A DNA stretch of 64,000 nucleotides from Flavobacterium sp. GT3R68 (lineage in GTDB: Bacteria; Bacteroidota; Bacteroidia; Flavobacteriales; Flavobacteriaceae). A program made the position numbers and the translations under genes. Location of the stretch: assembly GCF_007109225.1 (NCBI RefSeq), contig NZ_VJZK01000001.1, forward strand, positions 62,001 through 126,000, given 5' to 3'. The notes beneath the pieces are model-generated. The model did no database searches. It was given only the letters and a program-made list of their open reading frames with translations, and had not been told where the DNA came from. Every line of letters starts with the position of its first letter. Position 1 is the stretch's first letter. Below are positions 1 to 9,301 of the stretch, in pieces.

Positions 1-1102
1 ACCAACAGGATAATCAATATTAATATCGCCTATAGCCACACCATCAGCCTCTAAAGGAATTCCCGCGCAACGAACCGCCCACTTATTATTGAAATTAAAA
101 CCCGTATATACGGCAGGACTGTATCCCTTAACATACTGGCCCGAGGTAAGGGTACCGGTAAAAAGTACTGTTTCCATAATGGCATCACCTGTTATTATGG
201 GATTAGAAGAAACATCCACACCAATATTGGTGCCAATAACTTCACTGAATCCACCGACTTTTCCGATCAGGCCAAAAGTTCCCTGAAATGTTTCAAAAGT
301 TCCGGAATTATTTCCGAACCATCCCGCATTACTAAGTAATAGCTTACTGATGTCTTTGTATATAATGCCTGAAGCATTTCCTGAAAAATTTACAATACTA
401 ATAAAAACCAGCGAGAAATTCTCAATTTTACCCACACTGGCCGAATTTCCGACAACACAATCCCTGAAGCGTCTGGGTCCCTGCAGCGATAGAACCGGTT
501 CCTATTAGATTAAAAACATTTCCTCCACTGGCCACTAAGGTCATTGATTTTAGGGCACCGCCGGTTGCACCGGTAAAGAGATCTCCGGAGACCTTAACTA
601 ATTTATCTTCGGAAGTATCCATACCACCTATGTAGGCGTTGTTCATTTCAATCGGAAAATTAAAAATCACAGTTCCATTAATCTCATAAAAAGTACTTGC
701 ATCCAATAGGTATTTTGCCCCACCACCGGCAGCTAATTCAGTAGCCAAAATCGTTGTAAGCACATCAGTAGATTTAATTCTCTTAAATTTTAGACGACCG
801 TCCTTATCTCCAAATACTTTTATCCAAGTGGAAGTGGAAGAATCATAATACAAAAAAGATTTTACATCCGTATCAAAAACCATCAATCCATTAGCCGGGG
901 ACGCTATAGCTATCCTTTGAGCTGTAGTAATCCGGGGAGTCAGCATTCCTTGTGTAGTAGACGAAATATCCAATGCTGCACTCGCATCCGGAGTGACTGT
1001 ACCAATTCCCACCTGAGCATGAATTTGCAATGACAATAAAAATATTGCCATGATAGACCCAAACGTGTTTAAACGCGTTTTTTGAGACAAATAGAATTTC
1101 AT
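1..1102 (-). pseudogene. Secreted hypothetical protein, frameshifted and cut by the window edge
   Basis: The first 224 residues read from an ATG at 1102 with a cleavable signal peptide ending near IHAQ, followed by the VGIGTVTPDASAALDISS pattern common at the start of Bacteroidota surface proteins of the tail-fibre or adhesin type. The frame then stops at 428. A second frame stays open from about 475 down to base 1 and reads smoothly (CVVGNSASVGKIENFS and onward, glycine- and asparagine-rich). Removing one A at 459-460 joins the two frames. The gene therefore carries a single-base insertion, or the assembly has an error there. The C-terminus lies outside the window. Function is unknown; surface or structural roles are only suggested by the N-terminal pattern. 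Confidence 0.7.
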
Positions 1103-1335
1103 ATGTGGTATTGTTGATTAGGGGCATTACAAAAATACGAAATTAATAACCAAATGCACTAATATTAAACATTTTTTAAGAAAAAGCTAAAATTATTAAA
1201 TAATTTTTATCAAAAATGCAGGCTTTAACATATAGCAATGTAATCTTATCGAAGATGCCAAATAATATCAAAAGAAAACTTTCTAAGCAAGGCTTGATTT
1301 TTTTATATCTTTGGCGATTCTAATCCAGACCTGAA

Positions 1336-4167
1336 ATGTCACACCAAAAACGCTTATTTCTGCTTGATGCCTACGCCCTTATTTTTCGTGGTTATTATGC
1401 TTTTATAAAAAATCCAAGAATCAATTCGAAAGGAATGGACACCTCGGCCATTATGGGTTTCATGAATTCCTTACTCGATGTGATCAAAAGAGAAAAACCA
1501 GATCACCTGGCGGTAGCATTTGACAAAGAAGGCAGCTTTGTAAGGACCGAAATGTTTCCCGCCTATAAATCACACAGGCAGGAAACCCCGGAAGCCATCA
1601 AAATTGCGGTTCCTTATATTCAGCAATTATTGACCGCAATGCATATTCCGATAATAGAATCTGCAGGCTGCGAAGCCGATGATTTGATTGGCACCATTGC
1701 AAAACAAGCCGAAAAAGAAAACTATCAGGTTTTTATGGTTACTCCTGACAAGGATTTTGCACAGCTGGTTTCCGAAAATATCTTTATGTATAAACCGGCC
1801 CGGATGGGTAACGGAATAGAAATCTGGGGTGTTCCGGAAGTATTGGCAAAATTTGAAATAGAACGGCCGGACCAGGTTATTGATTTTCTGGGAATGATGG
1901 GCGATGCAGTCGATAATATTCCCGGTCTGCCAGGCGTCGGGGAAGTTACCGCGAAGAAATTCCTGAAAGAATTTGGCACCATGGAAAACCTTCTTGAAAA
2001 TACGCACCTGCTTAAAGGTGCCATGAAAGAAAAAATAGAAGCCAATAAAGCTTTGGGACTTTTGTCAAAACAACTGGCGACTATTATTTGCGACTGTGAC
2101 GTGATATTTAATGAAAACGATTATGAACTCACGAAACCTGATGTAGAAAAAGTAGAGGAATTATTTCGTGAGCTGGAATTCCGCCGAATGGCAGAACAGT
2201 TCAACAGTCTTTTCTATACCGGAAGAGAAAATTACATTGGTATTGAAACACAGGGGCTTGCGCCAACAAAAACGATTGTGAAAAACGAGCAGCAATTTGA
2301 TTTATTTGCTGACAACTCAAACGAAGGCGAACAACAAATTTCCAGCTTTTATAAAACAATCGAAAATACAGCGCATTTTTACCAGTCCGTTCAGGGAGAT
2401 TTCGCCATTAAACTGCTGATGCAAAATCTGCTCAAACAGACATCGGTAAGTTTTGATACCGAAACCACCGGAATCGATGCTTTGAAGGCAGAATTGGTCG
2501 GACTTTCTTTTTCATGGGAAGTAGGGAAAGGCTTTTATGTTCCCGTTTCATCAAACCGTGAAGAAGCGCAGAAAACGATTGACCAATTTATTCCGTTTTT
2601 CGATAATGAAAACATTGAAAAGGTAGGGCAGAATTTAAAATACGATTTGAAAGTACTTTCAAATTATGGCATTTCCGTAAAAGGAAAATTATTTGATACG
2701 ATGATTGCTCATTACCTTATCAATCCTGATATGCGTCACGGAATGGATATTTTATCTGAAACCTATCTCAAATATTCTCCAAAGCCGATTGAGGCATTAA
2801 TTGGAAAAAAAGGTAAAAACCAAAAAACAATGCGCGATATTGAACTCGAAGATATCAAGGAATATGCCGTTGAAGATGCTGATATCACTTTACAGCTGAA
2901 ACATCATTTCCAGCCTGTTTTGGAACAAACCGAAACAAAAAAACTATTCGATGAACTCGAAATCCCGCTTGTTCCGGTTTTGGCAGACATGGAAAAAGAA
3001 GGTATCAACATTGATGTTGCCTTTTTAAAATCCTTATCGAAAGAACTCGAAGACGACATCAAGGTTTTGGAGACCAATATATATGAAGCCGCAGGCGAAA
3101 AATTCAATCTGGCCTCCCCAAAACAGCTCGGCGATATTTTATTCGATAAATTGAAAATTGGCGGCGTCAAGCAAAAGAAAACCAAAACAGGTCAATATGC
3201 CACCGGCGAGGAAGTTTTATCGTATTTGGCCTTGTCAAGTCCGTTTGTTCAGAATATTCTGGACTGGCGCCAATTGGTAAAGCTGCAAAATACGTATGTT
3301 GAAGCGCTTCCGTTGCAGGTAAATAACATCACGGGGCGGATTCATACCGATTATATGCAAACCGTGGCTGCAACCGGCCGTTTGAGTTCGAATAATCCGA
3401 ATTTGCAGAATATTCCGATCCGCACCGAAAGAGGAAGGCAGATCCGGAAAGCATTTATTCCAAGAGATGAAAACTACACGTTAATTTCTGCCGATTATTC
3501 GCAAATAGAATTGCGCATTATTGCCGCTTTAAGTGGCGAAGAAAATATGATTGCTTCATTTAAAAACGGGGAAGATATTCATAAAGCCACCGCTTCCAAA
3601 GTATTTAATGTGCCGTTGGAAGAAGTTACCAGAGAGCAGAGAAGCCACGCAAAAACAGTAAATTTCGGAATCATTTATGGTGTTTCTGCTTTTGGTTTAA
3701 GCAATCAGACCTCCCTTTCCCGTTCGGAATCCAAAGATCTGATAGACGCCTATTATCAATCTTACCCTACCCTGAAAGGATATATTCAGGACCAGATACA
3801 AAGCGCACAGGAAAACGGTTACGTACAGACTATTTTAGGACGACGCCGTTATCTGAAAGATATTAATTCGGCTAATGCCATTGTCCGTGGTGCTGCCGAA
3901 CGAAATGCGGTAAATGCTCCCATTCAGGGAAGTGCTGCCGATGTGATTAAAATTGCAATGATTAATATTCATAAAAAACTGACATCCGAAAACTGGCAAA
4001 GCAAAATGTTGCTGCAGGTTCATGATGAATTGGTTTTTGATGTTCATAAGTCGGAATTGGAAAAAATAAAACCGATGATTAAACATGAAATGGAAAATGC
4101 TTTTATAATGGCCGTTCCATTGGAGGTAGAATTAGGTCAGGGAGAAAATTGGCTCGAAGCACATTAA
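1336..4167 (+). CDS. polA: DNA polymerase I
   Basis: Repair and Okazaki-fragment-processing polymerase of 943 residues, the usual full three-domain length. The 5'-nuclease domain occupies roughly residues 1-290 (LLDAYALIFRGYYAF, AGCEADDLIG, GDAVDNIPGLPGVG). A 3'-5' exonuclease domain with an intact FDTETTG motif (D373, E375) and YAVEDAD follows at about 350-530, so proofreading should be active. The polymerase domain has motif A (SADYSQIELR, D720), motif B (KTVNFGIIYG, with F777 at the position that selects against dideoxynucleotides) and motif C (VHDE, D897). A likely -7 box TATCTTTG lies at 1306-1313, about 23 bases before the ATG. It is monocistronic: both neighbours are separated by more than 200 bases. 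Confidence 0.98.
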   Translation: MSHQKRLFLLDAYALIFRGYYAFIKNPRINSKGMDTSAIMGFMNSLLDVIKREKPDHLAVAFDKEGSFVRTEMFPAYKSHRQETPEAIKIAVPYIQQLLTAMHIPIIESAGCEADDLIGTIAKQAEKENYQVFMVTPDKDFAQLVSENIFMYKPARMGNGIEIWGVPEVLAKFEIERPDQVIDFLGMMGDAVDNIPGLPGVGEVTAKKFLKEFGTMENLLENTHLLKGAMKEKIEANKALGLLSKQLATIICDCDVIFNENDYELTKPDVEKVEELFRELEFRRMAEQFNSLFYTGRENYIGIETQGLAPTKTIVKNEQQFDLFADNSNEGEQQISSFYKTIENTAHFYQSVQGDFAIKLLMQNLLKQTSVSFDTETTGIDALKAELVGLSFSWEVGKGFYVPVSSNREEAQKTIDQFIPFFDNENIEKVGQNLKYDLKVLSNYGISVKGKLFDTMIAHYLINPDMRHGMDILSETYLKYSPKPIEALIGKKGKNQKTMRDIELEDIKEYAVEDADITLQLKHHFQPVLEQTETKKLFDELEIPLVPVLADMEKEGINIDVAFLKSLSKELEDDIKVLETNIYEAAGEKFNLASPKQLGDILFDKLKIGGVKQKKTKTGQYATGEEVLSYLALSSPFVQNILDWRQLVKLQNTYVEALPLQVNNITGRIHTDYMQTVAATGRLSSNNPNLQNIPIRTERGRQIRKAFIPRDENYTLISADYSQIELRIIAALSGEENMIASFKNGEDIHKATASKVFNVPLEEVTREQRSHAKTVNFGIIYGVSAFGLSNQTSLSRSESKDLIDAYYQSYPTLKGYIQDQIQSAQENGYVQTILGRRRYLKDINSANAIVRGAAERNAVNAPIQGSAADVIKIAMINIHKKLTSENWQSKMLLQVHDELVFDVHKSELEKIKPMIKHEMENAFIMAVPLEVELGQGENWLEAH

Positions 4168-4574
4168 TTTTCTTATTCCCATTTCCAAAACGTTTTTTTT
4201 GAGATAAATTCCTAGGGCTTCCAACCATTAGGAAAAACAATTAGGAAATGGAAATAAAAAAAAGACATGACTCCAACTGTTAGATTTCGTTTTTTTATTC
4301 GTTGCCCTTCAATTTAATTCATTTTTACTTGCTGCTACGCTCGGCAGATTCGCTAATTTGAACCAATTAGATTTCTTCTATTAATATGAAAATTAATGTT
4401 AAATGTATTAACATACAGCGCTTTAAGTAAATTGTTTTTGTTAATTTTACCATACCCAACCGAAAATGTAAATACATGCAATCGATAATTGTCATGTATT
4501 TCCCATTTTTATCTACTCGTTTCCTAAAAAACAACTGCTTTGGCTTCTAATTGTCAAACCTTAAATGTTACATT
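4168..4574. other. Intergenic region with an imperfect inverted repeat
   Basis: This 407-base gap holds no convincing gene. An imperfect inverted repeat, with arms near 4174-4188 and 4240-4256 based on CCCATTTCC and GGAAATGG, may form the polA transcript end. The rest is AT-rich and probably contains the promoter for the following ferritin-like gene pair, though no clear TTG/TAnnTTTG pair was found. Confidence 0.4.
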
Positions 4575-5321
4575 ATGAAAAACGAAGTAAAAGTTGAAGA
4601 AGTAAAACCTTCCTTCACTAACAGAAGAAGTTTTCTAAAACTCAGCGGGCTCACACTTGTGGGTACAAGTTTATTGTTAGCCGGCTGTAATAATGACGAC
4701 GACAACAACAATCCACCCGATTCCCAGCTTCCCGGCATAAGAAACGGGGTGTTTGATTTAGGCGGCGGCGATTTTGGCGTGCTTACTTATGCCTATGCGC
4801 TAGAACAGCTGGAAGCTGACTTCTACACCAAAGTAGTCAATGCCGCAGGGTTTACTACTACTTTTACGGCTGAAGATCAAGCAGTGCTTATCGACCTTTT
4901 TAATCATGAAGTAATACACCGAGAATTCTTCAAAGCAGCTTTGACTGCTGCACTCCCAAGTCCCAGTACACAATTGCTACCCACTTTAGCTTTCTCATAT
5001 GGAACTCTAAATTTCGGCAACCGCGACCAGGTACTAGCTACTGCTAAAGCGCTCGAAGATACAGGAGTCTCCGCATATAACGGAGCCGGAAAATTATTAA
5101 CAAGCCCGGATTACCTATTATTGGCTGGAAAAATAGTTTCTGTAGAAGCACGGCACGCTTCAGCAATCAGAAGTTTGATTAATCCAAATTCAAAAGATTT
5201 TGCTGGTGACGATGTGGTTAATACAACCACTGGATTAGATGTCATGAAAAGCCCTTCACAGGTTATTCCGATAGCCAGCGGATTCATCACAACAGATTTT
5301 ACAGCGCAATTTTTACCGTAA
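4575..5321 (+). CDS. Exported ferritin-like domain lipoprotein
   Basis: A 248-residue protein with a twin-arginine motif (RRSFLKLSG) followed by a lipobox (LLLAGC), so it is probably exported by Tat and anchored as a lipoprotein. The mature part shows the four-helix ferritin-like pattern: YALEQLEADFY, FNHEVIHREF, LEDTGVSAY and VEARHAS, which supply the Glu/His ligands of a di-metal site (family PF13668). Metal binding or peroxide-related activity is inferred; no substrate is known for this family. The ATG at 4575 is preferred over an in-frame TTG at 4551 because the extra residues precede the signal peptide. It lies 24 bases before a paralogue and is probably co-transcribed with it. Confidence 0.85.
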   Translation: MKNEVKVEEVKPSFTNRRSFLKLSGLTLVGTSLLLAGCNNDDDNNNPPDSQLPGIRNGVFDLGGGDFGVLTYAYALEQLEADFYTKVVNAAGFTTTFTAEDQAVLIDLFNHEVIHREFFKAALTAALPSPSTQLLPTLAFSYGTLNFGNRDQVLATAKALEDTGVSAYNGAGKLLTSPDYLLLAGKIVSVEARHASAIRSLINPNSKDFAGDDVVNTTTGLDVMKSPSQVIPIASGFITTDFTAQFLP

Positions 5322-5345
5322 TCGTAACATTTAAATTTAGAAATT

Positions 5346-6155
5346 ATGAACATAATAAAATTTATAGAGTCTTTTACTAACGAAGGTGTAATGCAAAGTA
5401 AGAGCTCCAGACGTGAGAGTTTTAGTCAGTTCGGTCAACTGGGAAAAAATTTAGCATTGGCTAGTATTCCTTTTGGATTGGCTTCATTAACAAGTTCTGC
5501 CTATGCTGCAGATATTTCACCAACACCAAGCACACCAACCGGAGCTTTGCAGCTTGCCTTGACTTTGGAATACCTTGAAAACGAATATTATCAAATGGGA
5601 TTGGATTCCGGAGTTATTCCTCCACTTGAAAATCTCGGACGCGATTTAAAGGTTTTTCAACAGATAGCAGCACATGAATCAGACCACGTGGCGTTTCTGA
5701 TTACTGCTTTAGGCGGAACAGCAAGTGCTAACTTTGTAGCAAAACCAACTTTCGATTTTACCGTTGGTGGTCTTTTTGATCCATTTAATGACTATCCTAC
5801 ATTTTTAGCATTAGCTCAGGCATTTGAAGACACTGGAGTTAGAGCGTATAAAGGCCAGGCCGCCAATCTAAAATCAGCACCAGATTTGCTGACTGCCGCA
5901 TTACAAATTCACTCTGTTGAAGCACGCCATGCTTCTGAAGTAAGAAGGTTACGAGGTCAAAAAGGATGGATCATCGGAAATGATCGAGGCGGATTACCTA
6001 TACAGGCCCAAGCTAGTTATGACGGAGAACAAAACACTACTCAGGGAGGCTATAACACGGCCGCTTTATTTGGCGTGGGGGCCGGAACAGAAGCATTTGA
6101 TGAACCACTGACCACCCAGCAAACCGTTACTATTGCAAATTTATTTATCGTATAA
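5346..6155 (+). CDS. Exported ferritin-like domain protein
   Basis: A 269-residue paralogue of the preceding gene. The N-terminus has SRRESF followed by a hydrophobic stretch ending SSAYA, a signal peptide with a degenerate twin-arginine look and no lipobox cysteine. The ferritin-like ligand motifs are conserved in the same order: LEYLENEYY, AHESDHVAF, FEDTGVRAY and VEARHAS. The pair looks like an anchored and a soluble subunit that could work together outside the inner membrane; this is inference from the arrangement. A strong terminator follows at once. Confidence 0.85.
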   Translation: MNIIKFIESFTNEGVMQSKSSRRESFSQFGQLGKNLALASIPFGLASLTSSAYAADISPTPSTPTGALQLALTLEYLENEYYQMGLDSGVIPPLENLGRDLKVFQQIAAHESDHVAFLITALGGTASANFVAKPTFDFTVGGLFDPFNDYPTFLALAQAFEDTGVRAYKGQAANLKSAPDLLTAALQIHSVEARHASEVRRLRGQKGWIIGNDRGGLPIQAQASYDGEQNTTQGGYNTAALFGVGAGTEAFDEPLTTQQTVTIANLFIV

Positions 6156-6170
6156 TTGATTTAACAAAAT

Positions 6171-6208
6171 AAAAAAATCATCTGAATTTATTTTTAGATG
6201 ATTTTTTT
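6171..6208 (+). terminator. Intrinsic terminator after the ferritin-like pair
   Basis: AAATCATCT and AGATGATTT form a 9-bp stem around a T-rich loop, followed by a run of T. Confidence 0.85.
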
Positions 6209-6331
6209 ATTTTAATTCCACAATATTATATTAAGATATAAAAATATTGTTTTTTTCTTGTTCATTTATAATCAAAAAGACATTTGCCTTATATCTGAAA
6301 ATCAACTCTTAAAAGATTTTTTTATAAGGGT

Positions 6332-6361
6332 TTGTATTTAAAATAAATATTTGTACTTTTG
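6332..6361 (+). promoter_or_regulatory. Bacteroidota-type promoter for rplM-rpsI
   Basis: TTG at 6332-6334 and TACTTTTG at 6354-6361 are separated by 19 bases, matching the TTG-N17-23-TAnnTTTG consensus. The start codon is about 43 bases downstream. Confidence 0.8.
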
Positions 6362-6404
6362 CAACCCCTTTATTGGGGATGGAATGTTTAATTAAAATAA
6401 TATT

Positions 6405-6860
6405 ATGGACGCATTAAGCTACAAGACACAATCAGCCAGCAAAGCCACCGTTACGAAAGAGTGGATTGTTGTAGACGCTGAAGGTCACAACTTAGGTCGT
6501 CTTGCATCAAAGGTCGCTATGATCCTTAGAGGTAAGTACAAGCCAAGTTACACACCACACGTGGACTGCGGGGATAACGTAATTGTTATCAACTCAGAAA
6601 AAATTAACCTTACAGGTACAAAAATGGATGACAAAATTTACATGCGTCATACAGGTTACCCAGGAGGACAAAGAACTTTAACTGCTAAAGTTTTACAGGC
6701 AAAAAACCCTGCATTACTAGTGGAAAAAGCGGTAAAAGGAATGTTACCTAAGAACAAATTAGGAGCTGAACTTTTCAGAAATTTAAATGTTGTTGTAGGA
6801 ACTGAGCACAAACAAGGCGCTCAAAAACCTAAAACAGTTAACCTTAATGATCTTAAGTAA
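6405..6860 (+). CDS. rplM: 50S ribosomal protein L13
   Basis: uL13 of 151 residues, usual length, binding 23S rRNA early in large-subunit assembly. Recognised by WIVVDAEGHNLGRLAS near the N-terminus, the central GDNVIVINSEKI, and the YMRHTGYPGG motif. Its TAA stop overlaps the rpsI ATG by one base (TAATG), so translation of the two is probably coupled. The rplM-rpsI pair is a conserved bacterial operon. Confidence 0.98.
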   Translation: MDALSYKTQSASKATVTKEWIVVDAEGHNLGRLASKVAMILRGKYKPSYTPHVDCGDNVIVINSEKINLTGTKMDDKIYMRHTGYPGGQRTLTAKVLQAKNPALLVEKAVKGMLPKNKLGAELFRNLNVVVGTEHKQGAQKPKTVNLNDLK

Positions 6861-7246
6861 TGGCAGCTATTCACAAAATCGGTAGAAGAAAATGTGCAGT
6901 TGCACGTGTTTATGTATCAGAAGGAACAGGAGTAATCATTGTAAACAAAAAACCGTTTGCAACTTATTTCCCAACAGCTACTTTACAGTACAAAGTATTA
7001 CAACCAATGTCTTTGACAGAAAATGTTGGAAACTATGACGTAAAAGTAAATGTATACGGAGGTGGTTCAACAGGTCAGGCAGAAGCTGTAAGAATGGCTT
7101 TGGCAAGAGTAATGTGTGAAGTTGGCGAAGGAAACAGAGCTATACTTAAACCAGAAGGTTTGTTAACAAGAGATCCAAGAATGGTTGAACGTAAGAAATT
7201 CGGTCAGAAGAAAGCTCGTAAGAGATTCCAGTTCTCTAAACGTTAA
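6860..7246 (+). CDS. rpsI: 30S ribosomal protein S9
   Basis: uS9 of 128 residues. The family signatures are GRRKCAVARV at the N-terminus, the internal GGGSTGQAEAVRMALARV, and the basic tail ending FSKR, whose last arginine contacts P-site tRNA in other bacteria. It overlaps rplM by one base and is co-transcribed with it. Confidence 0.98.
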   Translation: MAAIHKIGRRKCAVARVYVSEGTGVIIVNKKPFATYFPTATLQYKVLQPMSLTENVGNYDVKVNVYGGGSTGQAEAVRMALARVMCEVGEGNRAILKPEGLLTRDPRMVERKKFGQKKARKRFQFSKR

Positions 7247-7299
7247 TATTGAATTTGTTTCAATGCCTATCCGTAGCGCCATTGAAATTATTGAAAAGG

Positions 7300-7415
7300 C
7301 ACTGAAAAAATTTCAGTGTAAATTTAAAAACAATGTTGTTGTTGTCCCATCGAGGTGGGAAATTAGTTTAGCATCTAAATGTATATAGCCAAGGAATTGC
7401 CATCTATACATTGCT
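7300..7415 (+). promoter_or_regulatory. Structured leader upstream of rpsB
   Basis: The 198-base rpsI-rpsB gap contains three hairpins in series. The first has an 8-bp perfect stem CACTGAAA/TTTCAGTG with a 3-base loop at 7300-7318. The second is CCCA/TGGG at 7346-7359. The third is an 8-bp perfect stem AATGTATA/TATACATT at 7378-7412, extended by AGC/GCT. None is followed by a T-run, so they do not look like terminators. A leader that binds S2, or another autoregulating factor, is the most likely reading; S2 autoregulation through the rpsB leader is known in other bacteria. Confidence 0.55.
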
Positions 7416-7444
7416 AATCAACAGAACGTAAACTAGTACAAAAA

Positions 7445-8236
7445 ATGTCAAACAAAATAGAAGTAAAAGATTTACTAGAAGCAGGTGTTCACTTCGGACA
7501 CATGACTAGAAAATGGGATCCAAACATGGCCCCTTATATTTATATGGAACGTAATGGTATTCACATTATCAACCTATATAAAACTGCAGCAAAAATTGAA
7601 GAAGCTAATGAAGCTTTGAAAAAAATCGCTGCATCAGGTAGAAAAATTTTATTCGTTGCTACCAAAAAACAAGCAAAAGACATCGTTGCTGAAAAAGCAA
7701 AAGCTGCAAACATGCCGTACATCACTGAAAGATGGCCTGGTGGTATGTTGACTAACTTCGTTACTATCCGTAAAGCTGTTAAGAAAATGTCATCTATCGA
7801 CAAAATGAAGAAAGATGGTACTTTCATGACTTTATCGAAAAAAGAGCGTTTGCAAGTTGATCGTCTTCGTGCTAAATTAGAGAAAAACTTAGGTTCAATC
7901 GCAGATATGTCCAGACTTCCTGCAGCATTGTTCGTAGTTGATATTAAAGCTGAACACATCGCAATTAAAGAAGCTCAAAAATTAAACATTCCAGTTTTCG
8001 CAATGGTTGATACAAATTCTGACCCAAGAGAGGTTGATTATGTTATCCCTGCAAATGATGATGCTTCTAAATCAATCGATAAGATTTTATCTTTAGTAAC
8101 AGCTGCGGTTATTGATGGTCTTGCTAACAGAACTTCTGATAAAGAAGAAGCAACTCCAACAGCAGAAGCTACAGAAACTACAGAAGAGGCGGCTCCAGAA
8201 GCTGTTGAAGTTGTAGAGACTAAAACTGAAGAATAA
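7445..8236 (+). CDS. rpsB: 30S ribosomal protein S2
   Basis: uS2 of 263 residues. Recognised by the N-terminal LLEAGVHFGHMTRKW, the ITERWPGGMLTNF segment and VDTNSDP. The last 35 or so residues form an acidic Glu/Thr/Ala-rich tail beyond the conserved core, as in other Bacteroidota. It is followed by tsf in the standard rpsB-tsf order. Confidence 0.98.
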   Translation: MSNKIEVKDLLEAGVHFGHMTRKWDPNMAPYIYMERNGIHIINLYKTAAKIEEANEALKKIAASGRKILFVATKKQAKDIVAEKAKAANMPYITERWPGGMLTNFVTIRKAVKKMSSIDKMKKDGTFMTLSKKERLQVDRLRAKLEKNLGSIADMSRLPAALFVVDIKAEHIAIKEAQKLNIPVFAMVDTNSDPREVDYVIPANDDASKSIDKILSLVTAAVIDGLANRTSDKEEATPTAEATETTEEAAPEAVEVVETKTEE

Positions 8237-8246
8237 ATAAACATTT

Positions 8247-8343
8247 AAATTCCAAATTTTAAATTCCAAATTCCGAATAAATTAGAAACAAACGTTGATA
8301 ATTTAATAAACTTGGAATCTGGGATTTGAAAATTGGAATTTTT
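8247..8343. repeat. Long imperfect inverted repeat between rpsB and tsf
   Basis: The left arm (8247-8278) is built from AAATTCCAAATTTTAAATTCC and the right arm (8311-8343) is its near-complement (TTGGAATCTGGGATTTG and onward). Together they can fold into a hairpin of about 30 bp with a 32-base loop. There is no T-run specific to a terminator, so it more likely acts as an intra-operon processing or attenuation structure. It resembles intergenic TTCCAA-type repeats seen in flavobacteria. Confidence 0.65.
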
Positions 8344-8369
8344 ACTTTTAACATTAAAAAAAAAATATT

Positions 8370-9200
8370 ATGTCAACTATAACTATAACGGCTGCGGACG
8401 TAAATAAATTAAGAACAATCACTGGTGCAGGAATGATGGACTGCAAAAAAGCCTTGGTTGAAGCAGAAGGAGATTTCGATTTAGCGATCGAAAACTTGCG
8501 TAAAAAAGGACAAAAAGTAGCTGCAAACAGATCTGATAGAGAATCTACAGAAGGTGCTGCAATTGCTGTTGTTAACGCTGATAAAACTGCTGGTGTCGTA
8601 ATTACTTTGAACTGTGAAACTGACTTCGTTGGTATGAATGAAAACTTCGTGAAAATGGCTACTGAAATGGCTAATTTAGCGTTGAACTTCAATACTAAAG
8701 AAGAATTTTTAGCAGCTGATTTCAACGGAATCACTGTTGCTGAAAAATTAATCGAGCAAACAGGGGTTATCGGTGAAAAACTGGAAATCAGAACTTTCGA
8801 AAAATTAGAAGGTGCTTTCATCGGGTCTTACATCCACTCAGGAAACAAAATCGCTACTTTAGTGGCGCTTTCTGCAAAAGTTGACGGTGCTGAAGAAGCT
8901 GCCAGAAACATTGCTATGCAAGCTGCAGCTATGGCTCCAATTGCGTTGAACGAAGCAGGTGTTGATGCTGATACTATCGCTAAAGAAATTGAAATCGCTA
9001 AAGATATCTTGCGTCAGGAAGGTAAACCGGAAGCTATGTTGGAAAACATCGCAAAAGGTAAATTAGCTCGTTTCTTTAAAGATAATACTTTGGTAAACCA
9101 AGATTATATTAAAGACAACAAAATGAGCGTTGCTGAATATGCTAAATCTGTTGACGCTAACTTAATCGTTACCGGTTTCAAAAGAGCAGCATTAGGATAA
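8370..9200 (+). CDS. tsf: Translation elongation factor Ts
   Basis: Guanine-nucleotide exchange factor for EF-Tu, 276 residues. Recognised by the N-terminal UBA-like segment VNKLRTITGAGMMDCKKAL, the family signature LRKKGQKVA, and the core motif LNCETDFVGMNENF. It ends in KRAALG and is followed by a terminator that closes the rpsB-tsf operon. Confidence 0.98.
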   Translation: MSTITITAADVNKLRTITGAGMMDCKKALVEAEGDFDLAIENLRKKGQKVAANRSDRESTEGAAIAVVNADKTAGVVITLNCETDFVGMNENFVKMATEMANLALNFNTKEEFLAADFNGITVAEKLIEQTGVIGEKLEIRTFEKLEGAFIGSYIHSGNKIATLVALSAKVDGAEEAARNIAMQAAAMAPIALNEAGVDADTIAKEIEIAKDILRQEGKPEAMLENIAKGKLARFFKDNTLVNQDYIKDNKMSVAEYAKSVDANLIVTGFKRAALG

Positions 9201-9225
9201 TCTTTCAGAATTTCTGAAAAACATA

Positions 9226-9260
9226 AACAAAGCCGTCTAATTATTTTAGACGGCTTTGTT
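9226..9260 (+). terminator. Intrinsic terminator after tsf
   Basis: A 15-bp perfect stem AACAAAGCCGTCTAA with its complement, around a TTATT loop. A weaker hairpin (TTTCAG/CTGAAA, 9203-9219) lies just before it. Confidence 0.9.
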
Positions 9261-9301
9261 GTATCTTGTTTTTTTGAGGAGTCAACCTAAAATTCAATAA
9301 T

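Noticed and set aside
4551..4574. TTG-started extension of the first ferritin-like protein
   Set aside because: It would place polar residues before the twin-arginine signal; the ATG at 4575 gives a normal signal.
7185..7388. 67-codon frame overlapping rpsI and the rpsB leader
   Set aside because: It runs out of frame through rpsI and then through the hairpins; composition is not protein-like.
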